A DNA stretch of 64,000 nt from Thermothielavioides terrestris NRRL 8126 (Eukaryota > Ascomycota > Sordariomycetes > Sordariales > Chaetomiaceae). Within the stretch, counting starts at the first letter, position 1. Each line of letters begins with the position of its first letter. The notes beneath the pieces are model-generated. The model saw only the letters and a list, made by a program, of their open reading frames with translations. It was not told the DNA's origin and did not search any database. The stretch is from NCBI RefSeq assembly GCF_000226115.1, contig NC_016458.1, forward strand, positions 6,606,001 to 6,670,000. Direction: 5' to 3'. Shown here piece after piece: positions 10,583 to 19,000 of the stretch. The translations under genes and the position numbers were made by a program.

Positions 10583-11045
10583 GACCGCGGGCTGAATCCA
10601 AGAGTTGCGTCAACTGGCGGGTGAACAACATATGTTAAAACACAGCGAGGTCTGCACTCAATGTGTACTTCATGTTCATGTTCAGCATCACATGCTGGCG
10701 TGGGGCAGCCTGGAGCGGGCAGCCCAGCCCCGCTCTGAGTCAGACAGAACTTGACCGCGAGAAGTCCGCCATGGCGGTCCACCAAACACGTTGAGTGTAC
10801 TGTGCAACCGCTACTTCCTGGAGGTAGGCAGTGTACGGAGGAGTGAGTTAGTGGAGAGCTTGAACAGGCCCAATTTTCTCTCACATTTACAATAACCGCT
10901 ATTTCCATCCTGCTTTTCGGGGCTTGGGCCACGAGACAGGCCAATCCCCACCAGGCGCCCCACCCATCGGCCCGCTGCGTCGCGCCGCATCCCGGCTCCG
11001 CTGAGAAAAGTCTGCTCCGTCCGGTCCACCATCAGCATCGTCAGC
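10583..11045. other. Intergenic, promoter of the cyclotransferase-like gene
   Basis: This spacer lies between the minus-strand cyclotransferase-like gene and the tRNA gene. I see no coding or repeat structure beyond short spurious frames. Confidence 0.5.
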
Positions 11046-11149
11046 GGCAAGGTGGCCGAGCGGTCCAAGGCGCCACGTTAAGGAATCCATCCTTAATCTT
11101 GAAATCCGTGGTCTCGAAAGGGGCGTGAGTTCGAATCTCACCCTTGTCA
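11046..11149 (+). tRNA. tRNA-Leu (anticodon AAG) with intron
   Basis: The acceptor strands GGCAAGG (11046..11052) and CCTTGTC (11142..11148) pair with one G-U and are followed by discriminator A. The D-arm region reads TGGCCGAGCGGTCCAAGGCG. The anticodon stem CCACG/CGTGG (11073..11077 and 11107..11111) encloses TTAAGG. The anticodon AAG is at 11080..11082. A 22-nt intron (11084..11105) follows position 37. It contains CCTTAA, which can pair with the anticodon loop as is usual for tRNA introns. A variable arm TCTCGAAAGGGGC and a T-arm GTGAG-TTCGAAT-CTCAC follow. The long variable region and AAG anticodon fit tRNA-Leu for CUU codons. A T-rich stretch (CTTTTTC) downstream suits RNA polymerase III termination. 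Confidence 0.93.
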
Positions 11150-12396
11150 GCTTCTTTTTCCTCGGGCATCAGTTCAGTGGTGCCTTGCCGAGGTTGGCCC
11201 AACTTTTTGTGTGCCAAGGCGATTGTCCCGGGCTGCGACGGGCCCAACCGGCAGAGAGACTCACATAGGCATCGCTACCTGACCCAGCGGAGTCCGACTC
11301 CGATAGCGATGCCAATTTCGACCCCCTCCGGTCTAGTGAAACCTCTGTGAGAGCGGACCGCCAGCTCGTCACGAGCATGCCGTTCGATACCCATCATGCT
11401 CGACATCCTTGATCCCGTGTGATTGCACCGGTCAACGGCATCCCTGCACCCGACACGTCAATCTCTGACTTCAGGCGGGAAACGGCGCGGTGAGTACATC
11501 ACGCGCGTGCCTGATTCAGGAATCAGGATAGACAAGAAGCGAGCCGTTTGCCAAGAGACACGGGAACGAGCTGTGGATGAACGGAGATGGCTGGGATTTG
11601 AGGGTCTGCAAAACTTGCTTGCCATGACGGCATACCACGGCAGATGGGAATTAACCGGCAACCGTCATCATCCCAAGCCTGGCCAAGCTGATGACGGCAG
11701 AAATACCCCGAATCGAAAAGCATGTCGTCCTTGCCCAAGAAGCCAAGGTAGGGTCGACACCGGGAGCCTGTTCAGTTCAAGACGCAGGATGGTCGTGTGC
11801 GAAGTCAGTCCGGACCGCAAAGATTGTCGGATAGTTAATCCCCAAACGTGCCAGCGACACGGCGCTGAGCTGTCGTGGAAGGAGATTGCGGTCGACGGTA
11901 GGCAATTTCCACGTCCAATAACTAGGTAACGTTATGTGCGTGCACACGACGAGTTCGTAGCTACGCTCACGAACCAGTGTACACTACGGAGTACTCCGTG
12001 GGAACCAGTTATCCCCAGCCAGATCGAGCGGAGGGGAAATCTCCAAGCAAGAAACAAGCACTTCAAGATCGGCGACCAAGCGGGAAGCAGAATCCTCCTT
12101 CGAGCCAAAAAAGGAAAGTCAGCCAGCGCACTGATTTCCAGGGAGAGCGAAGCAGACCCTGAGCGTCTGGCGCCGTTGGGGCTCATTTTGTCGTTGATGC
12201 CGCAATCTCCAAGCGTCGCACGCGATTGGACCACGGCGATCGTGCCTGCGTTGGCCCCTGTCAAGACGTGTCCACTGCCGAGATGAGAGACCAGGAACCC
12301 GCGCGCAGCCGCGCCCTGATTGGGCTGCGCCCTTGAGGCTATCGAGACAGGGCAGACGTGGAGTCGTTCGAGCCGGACCCCCAGAAAAAACATGGA
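11150..12396. other. Intergenic, no supported gene
   Basis: Open frames up to 168 codons on the plus strand (11423..11929) and 153 on the minus strand (11932..12393) are present. They have no family resemblance, an atypical composition and no promoter or splice context. I treat the stretch as non-coding DNA between the tRNA and the transposon nest. Confidence 0.5.
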
Positions 12397-12404
12397 CCGT
12401 CGCG

Positions 12405-12808
12405 GGTGGACGTTAAAGAGGTCCCGCCAAGACTAATTTCGGCCAATTGTCGGCAATGTTTTTACAACGTTATTACGTAGCCCCGATCGCCAAGGCGTTT
12501 GCACTATCGCCAAGGCGTTTGCTCTATCGCCAAGGGTTAGTTCACCCCAGCCCCCCGCTGGTTAGGGTTTAGGTTAAGTTAGGATACGGGTTATAGTTAG
12601 GGTGTAGGTTATCCTTGTTTTCTTTTTTTTTTTCATTTGGTTGAGGTTTTGTAGAGTTGTTGTTGCGAGTCTTTGCGATCTTGTCTTGTCGATGATGTTG
12701 CTCTATTGCTCGAAGTCGTGGCGGCCCCGTTCACCCTTGGCGATTTGTAATTACTTGTACGCAGCAGTCTCCGAAATTAGTCTTGGCGGGACCTCTTTAA
12801 CGACGACC
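12405..12808. mobile_element. MITE copy 2, 404 bp, 8-bp TSD CCGTCGCG
   Basis: This is the same family as copy 1, in the opposite orientation. The left end is GGTGGACGTTAAAGAGGTCC and the right end, read on the minus strand, is GGTCGTCGTTAAAGAGGTCC. CCGTCGCG is repeated exactly at 12397..12404 and 12809..12816. Inside are three spaced CGCCAAGG units separated by GCGTTTGCACTAT/GCGTTTGCTCTAT, a telomere-like tract (12561..12612) and no coding capacity. The short open frame at 12641..12832 is chance. Confidence 0.93.
12561..12612 (+). repeat. Telomere-like repeat tract inside MITE copy 2
   Basis: The tract reads GTTAGGGTTTAGGTTAAGTT and continues AGGATACGGGTTATAGTTAG then GGTGTAGG. These are degenerate TTAGGG units. 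It is the reverse complement of the tract in copy 1, as expected from the opposite orientation. Confidence 0.7.
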
Positions 12809-13269
12809 CCGTCGCGGGCCTGGAAGGGGTAGACGTTAAAGAGGTCCCGCCAAGACTAATTTCGGCCAATTGTTGGCAATGTTTTTACAACGTTTTTACA
12901 CATCCCCGATCGCCAAGGCGTTTGCACTATCGCCAAGGGCTAGATCTTAAAGAGGTCCCGCCAAGACCAATTTCCAATGTCCCCACAGATACTATAGCGC
13001 CTACGCTTAGAAGTCACTCCTTTTGCCGCCGCTTAACAATTTCAATGCGGTAGTCCTTACGCCCACGTCGCGTCAGTAGCTACCTAGCCGCTAGTTTACA
13101 TCTATATATATCCTATCTACGTTTCCCCAACCAATCTACGTCTATACCAACCCTCTATTCTACTTAGACCTATATTACAACGTTGTATTACTATAGAATT
13201 ATACATTTAACCTATATCCAATGGATCCTATTAGTAAGTTCAGATTAGTTTACTACTAGTATATATCAA

Positions 13270-13680
13270 TAGTTGCTAAACATTGATCTAGCTATAGACT
13301 AACATTCTACTATAGACTAGCTCGCTTTATATAGCTAGCAACTAGAAGATACGTTAGGTAAGTTGTTTTACTATCTACCGATTAGCAATTGCTAAGTATT
13401 GATCTAGCTATAGATTAGCTCGCTTTGTATAGTTAGCAATAAAACGATGTACCGTATAGCTAGTAATAAGACGACGCGCTATATAGCTAGCTATAAAACG
13501 ATGTACTATATAGCTAGTAACTAGAAGATACGCTTAGTAAATTGTTTTGCCGCCTACCTATTAGTAGTTGCTAAACATTGATCTAGCTATAGCCTAGCAT
13601 TCTACTATAGACTAGCTCGCTTTATACGGTTAGCAATAAAACAACGTATCGTATAGCTAGTAACAAGACGACGTAGTATT
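13270..13680. repeat. Degenerate internal tandem repeats
   Basis: Three diverged copies of a unit containing TTGCTAA-CATTGATCTAGCTATAG and CTAGCTCGCTTTATATAG begin near 13272, 13388 and 13570. They are interspersed with TATAGCTAGTAA-AAGACGACG units. They lie a few hundred bp inside the left terminus, where DNA transposons often keep subterminal transposase-binding repeats. Confidence 0.6.
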
Positions 13681-14099
13681 CGTAGCCTATTAGCGCCCTT
13701 AGTCCCCCTCAACATATAAATGCCATTTAGTCAAATAGCGAATTTAATCACTAGCATTGAATTGCTAATACTATACCTATAGCGAGCTCCCTAGTCCTAG
13801 AACATCTGTCTTCTAAACCCAACCTCGATCTAGCTACTTAGTAAGTACTACCCTAACCTAAGCTTCTCCCTATTCCTAAGTATCTAACCCTACAATCGTT
13901 ATAATCGAGTAGTATTCCTAGTTCTACTCTAGCCTCTGCCTAGCTACTAAATAGCTCTTTACCGTCCTCTAAGGATAACAGTTCCTCTATAGGGGAAGCA
14001 ACTTCTAAATATAGGTATAGGCATATTTCCCTAATTTACATATCTAAACCAGAGGTTAAGGCGCTAAATAGCGGCCTTGCAATTCCTTACAATATTATA

Positions 14100-15648
14100 G
14101 AGATCCGGGAACGCTAGTTTAAAGAAGGTATATTTACCCTCCTATATATAGCTTAGCGAGCCGAATAGCGCTAGGTTTCGTACTTCTATAGCCGAAGAGA
14201 CGCCCTAAAGCAGTAGGAAAAGAAGACTATATTTCACTACCTCCTCTAAAAGACGCTATAAAAGACTAAAGGGCAAAGTAAATGTAACAAAGTGCTATAG
14301 AATATAAAGCTATACCGCTATACTCTCTATTAGATTAAATACGACGATAGTATCGTTGATATCGCTATTCGCTATAGCTATAACTATTTAATAGAAGATA
14401 TTAAGATAGTTAAACGCCTATATACTATTCTAGAGTATATCGTCTACCTCCTCTTCTCTAAATATAGCAATAGCGTAGTAGAACACTAGCTATATAGCTG
14501 TACTAAAACCCCTAAGGCTAGGGTACGTCTTTACTATATAGGCGGCTAATATATTACAACCTAGGAGATTAGTAACCTATATAGGTCTCTTAAGCTCTAT
14601 AAACGCGATAATCGTAAGGTATAGTCCTACAAAGTCCTTAGAGAGCTAGAATTTATAGAAGCCGTTACCTAGCTACTATCCTATAGCGACTAGTATAAGT
14701 ATAAGGCGCTAACTATCCTTAGCGAGAACTCCTTTACATTGGTCTTCGTATATAGAGACCTATTAGATACACTAAAGAAATATAGCTAACTAGCGATTAT
14801 AGATACTATTTACAAGACTATATATAGGGGTTAGCACCTATTTACAATTATAGTTCAAGACTTCAATAGCTACTAGCTCCCTTTTATTTACTTCTTTATA
14901 AAGAGGTAAACCGCTAATAACATCGTAATATATCTAAGCGTACTACTAGAATAGTATAAGGGAGTAGCTAATAGGGGCTAGCCCCTAAAATATATAATCA
15001 CCGACGACTCTATAGCTAAACAACTTACTATCTAGGTAGCATTTGGCTATAATAAGTATAGCCTCCTACGTATACAACATCTCCTTTATATAAAGTATTG
15101 CTAGGAGACTTTGAAGCGTTGGATTAGTACTAACAAGGAGTGCCTTAGCTATATAGGAGCTGCTCTTCTAAGCCGTTGTTCAGAAAAAGGCTATATAGAG
15201 TCTATTGAGGCTACTATTGCTTATACTAGCACTGATAGACTTAAGTAGTATTTAAAGAACAACTGGCTAAACAACACTTAGCTATAGGCGTATTAGGTAC
15301 GAGACCTAATCCCCTTGCTCTACTAGGTTACTATAATAAATATAGTCGAAGGATAATATTCGAAGGTCAAGAACTCCGAGCCTATACTAAAGTAGCAAAT
15401 GCTTAGCATCTTCCCTTTTACTAGTTTGATCATCTATCTTAATCATTGTATATAAGACTATTAAAACAGAGTAATCTAGGCTAAGTTTAGGAGTCTCAAT
15501 TATATACTTCTAGCTATATATATAGAGCGGTTTAATAGCTAGGGCTTTAATAGGCTACCTAAGCAGGCTTAAGCACTAATCGTATATAAGCTGTCGATAG
15601 TATATAAACGGTTCAATGCCAACGAACCTTTCGACTTTAATAGTATTT
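14100..15648 (+). pseudogene. RIP-killed MULE-like transposase fragment
   Basis: In the frame with codons starting at 14151, 14802 and 14997, about 500 codons can be read up to the copia insertion. All in-frame stops are TAG or TAA and I saw no TGA, as expected if RIP turned CAG/CAA into stops. Reading through them gives protein-like sequence. It includes an Asp in a DTIYKT context (14802), a second Asp in TDDS (15003) and a His in RIQHLL (15078), spaced like the first two catalytic Asp and the following His region of Mutator-like DDE transposases. The C-terminal part would lie beyond the copia element. The family assignment is inferred from this motif order only. Confidence 0.55.
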
Positions 15649-15830
15649 TGTCGCGTGCTAGTGCACACGTGACTCTATCTGCCAGGCTCCCTGCGCTCAG
15701 GGGGCACATGTCAGCTCTGCCCACACATGTATATAGACCTCGGCGCTCCTCCCACCCAGCTTGAGAGGAGCACCTCTCTCAATACACATGCCTCTGCATC
15801 CTGCATGGCCCCACTTCGCTGCTCTTCTCA
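15649..15830 (+). repeat. 5' LTR of the copia element (182 bp)
   Basis: It starts TGTCGCGTGC and ends TTCTCA, with TG...CA termini. A TATATA box occurs about halfway, in ACATGTATATAGACC, followed by a CT-rich stretch that would suit the transcription start. It is identical by eye to 23026..23207. Confidence 0.95.
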
Positions 15831-15850
15831 GTTATGAGCCCGGTTCGCGC
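15831..15850 (+). other. Primer binding site, half-tRNA-iMet type
   Basis: GTTATGAGCCCGGTTCGCGC starts at the first base after the LTR. Its complement reads GCGCGAACCGGGCTCATAAC. That resembles the 5' half of initiator tRNA-Met cut at the anticodon loop (GGGCTCATAAC), the priming mode known for Drosophila copia. The tRNA identity is from memory of the conserved anticodon arm, not from a matched tRNA in this genome. Confidence 0.65.
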
Positions 15851-16007
15851 ACAACACTCATAACAGCGGTGTAGCCCAGTTGGGGCCATCCTTCTTCTTT
15901 TCTCCAACAACCACTTCCAGTTTTCTCGATCGTCAACAACTCCCACAAGTTCACATCACCCCCATCGTTCAGTCTGAACAACGCAGCACACCTCAGTTTG
16001 CTTCAAG

Positions 16008-19000
16008 ATGACACTCGAAACTGAGAAAACCGTCACCGTTGCTGTTGCAGCGCTTCCAACCCTCGACAGCCCCAAGGACTGGCCAAGATGGATCTCTGCT
16101 GTTCGCCAAGAGGCCAACAACCTGCGTGTCTGGCACATCATCGACCCAGACACCGAGCTCGCCACCGAGGCTGAGATGCTCGGCCTTCCTGTGCAGCCCA
16201 CCCAGGGTGCGGCACGTCAGGCGGTCCAGGACCGCCATCTTCAGGCGTGGCACACTGCACTGCAAGCCTGGAAGGCAGCCGATCCCACCACCCGTGGCGA
16301 GGAACCTCAGTCAACCAATCCTACTGAGGAGGAGATCCGCCGTGAATTCCTCAAGCTGTGCGAGGCGTTCTCGAAGTCCGCCATCGACACTGCGGCGTTC
16401 CGTGCCGTCAACAAGCTCCGCGAGATGATCAACGTGTCTGTCAGCGACCGCTACGCACACACCGCACACGACATCATGGAGGCCGAGAACGTCACCGGCA
16501 CACGCGGGTTTATACAGACGCTGCGCAAGATTATCGCACCCTCCAACAGCGCTACTTTCACTGCGCTTGCCGAGGAGTACGCAACTGTCCTTGCCAGAGG
16601 CAGCCAGAGCGGCGTCGAACCCAGGACCTGGATTCTCGAGTACATGTCGGTCCTCCACCGCGCAAGGGCGGCCAACATCGCCGCAGTCACCGACGCAACA
16701 GCCGTCACCACATTCCTCAAGACTGTGCAGAGACGCTTGGATCCAGAGTGGGCGACTCGCATGCTGAAGGATATCAGTGTGACTGAGAAGCTCGGCGGCA
16801 AAGGACCAACCCTTCTCGACTTGGCTCTCTCACTCGAGGCGATCCTCCAGGCTGAAGCGGTGGTCCACCCGAAGCCTGGAGCCTACCCCGTGCTTCCAGG
16901 AGCGCAGAACGGTCAGAAGGGCAGTCAGAAGCGCAAGAAGAACCGCGACTGCCCGTGCAAGCCGAAGACTTTTCGCCACTGGTGGTTTCCCTCGGAATGT
17001 CGGCAACTTCGGTACGCTCTGACAGGGGAATCCCTGAACGGCGTGACGCTCCCAAACGACGCGGTGAATGCAGTGCGCCAACGATTCGCCAAGGAGCGCT
17101 GGAACGACCTTCGAGTGGAGCTCCAGAAGCTCGGTTGGAAGATCCAGAACGCATCGTCAAACGCCAAGACCACTAGTTCCAATAGTGGCGCGGGTCCTTC
17201 ATTTCCGGGAGCGCTCCAGGTGCACGCTGTCATCGACCCAGCGATCGCAAGCGAGCTCGAAGGAGCGCGTGGCGTGTTCGCATCTCTCGAGTTTGGCCCA
17301 CACCCGCTCAGCAAGTGCATTCTGTTTGACAACTGTGGAGCGGTCAATCTCGTCAATGACAGGGCTCTCCTTGTCCCTGGCACGTTCGTCAAGACGAGCG
17401 GTGAGACTGTTGAGGCAGGCACCACATCCTTCCCAATCTCTGGCCGCGGCAAATGGATCATCAAGAACGTTTTGAACGGCGCGCGCGGCCCGAACACTGA
17501 GGACCTTGTCATAGACAACGTTGCTGTCGTCGAGGGCTTTCACGTCAACATTGTCTCTGAGAGACGCCTTCGAGCGCAGGGCGCTTGGTACTGCGGTCTG
17601 GATTGCACGCTGCGTTGGGGAACTTTGGAGAAGAGTATTGTACTCAGGCAGCTGGTCGAGAAGTTCAACCTGACCTTCTTGCAATACAATGCTCTTTCCT
17701 CCTACTCTGATGCCCTTCGGGTGCTCCCCAGAAGCTTTGCCGGACTTGTGACTTTGAGCGCTGCAGTTGTGAAGAACTTTGGGAGGAGCAGGCCCTCCAA
17801 GGACCCGCTCCCAGAGAGAGAAGACCCAGCTGCTCTCTGGCACATCAGATCTGGTCATCTGAGTTCAGAGGCGCTGGAACATCTCGTCTTGAACGCCAGA
17901 GGTGTGCGGATTCGCGGGCCTCGCAGACTGGAATGCGAGGTATGCGCGCAGGCATACGCGGAACAGGTTATTTCGCGCCGCCCACCATCGAAGCCGTCAC
18001 CACGCCCATTTTGGAGGGTCTCTTGGGACCTGTTCGACTTTCCGAGGGCACTTGACGGCTCGAACTGGCTGCTGGTCATCAAGGACGAGTACAGTGGGAA
18101 GCTTTTCGCGACTCCACTCATACGCAAGACGCACGACAGTGTGTACGATGAGCTCGTCCGCTTCGAACGCTGGGTGAAACGCCAATTCGGGCTGCCCATC
18201 TGCAAGATCAGGCAGGATGGCGACACCAGTGTCATTGGCATCAAGGGATACACAGCGTACGAGCTCTGGGCGCAGGAGCAGGGCATCGACTTGGAGGTTA
18301 CGCCTTCGGATACCAAGGAGCCCAACGGCGGTTCAGAACGCGCAGGCAAAGAACTTATCACAAAGAGCCTTGCAATGCTCACGGGCGCCGGACTTCCTCA
18401 GAACCTGTGGCCAGAGTCGACGGTTGCAGCTGCGTACTTGCACGGCATAAGCCCAAGTCGCGCTCGCAACTACCGCTCACCGAACGAGGTGCTCGACTCT
18501 TGGTTCAGACACTGGTTTCGCTGGTATCAGCCCGGTCTCGTGCATTCCCTGACTGCCGACCTGCGCCCTAACTGGGGCGGCGTTTATGCGTACGGCTGCC
18601 GAGCGTACCCGCTGACGAAGGAACGCGAAAAGGGGATTGAGAGGCGTGCTGGGAAGGTCAAGCCCAGAGCGCACATCGGGTATCTTGTTGGATACAGGGC
18701 GTCCAACATTTACCGCATCTGGGTACCGAAACTCAGGAAGGTCATCACAACGCGCAACGTGACCTTTGACGAACGCACGTTCTACCGGGAGGGAGAGGAG
18801 CAGCTTGATGCTCAATCGGTGGCAGTCGCCAGAAAGGTTGTTGAGCTCATCGAACTCCCCATAGAGCCTCGGGACGCCGAGGCAGTGCCGTTCGGAGTTA
18901 CAGATGCCCATGAAGACCCAGTGACGGTTCCCGGCTCTCCAGGACATCTGGGGGGTGTGACTGAACGGGAACCGGAAGGGCAGGCTCCTCCCCACTCTCC

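Larger units (their letters stand above)
12975..15648. repeat. RIP-mutated left part of the large element
   Basis: The sequence is dominated by TAG, CTA and TATA steps, with CpA and TpG nearly absent over long stretches while CpG persists. That is the expected footprint of RIP (C to T at CpA on either strand). The base composition changes abruptly at the copia LTR. No intact open frame remains. Confidence 0.85.

Noticed and set aside
11423..11929. 168-codon plus-strand frame next to the tRNA
   Set aside because: No homology that I can recognise, no splice or leader context, and an overlapping long frame on the other strand.
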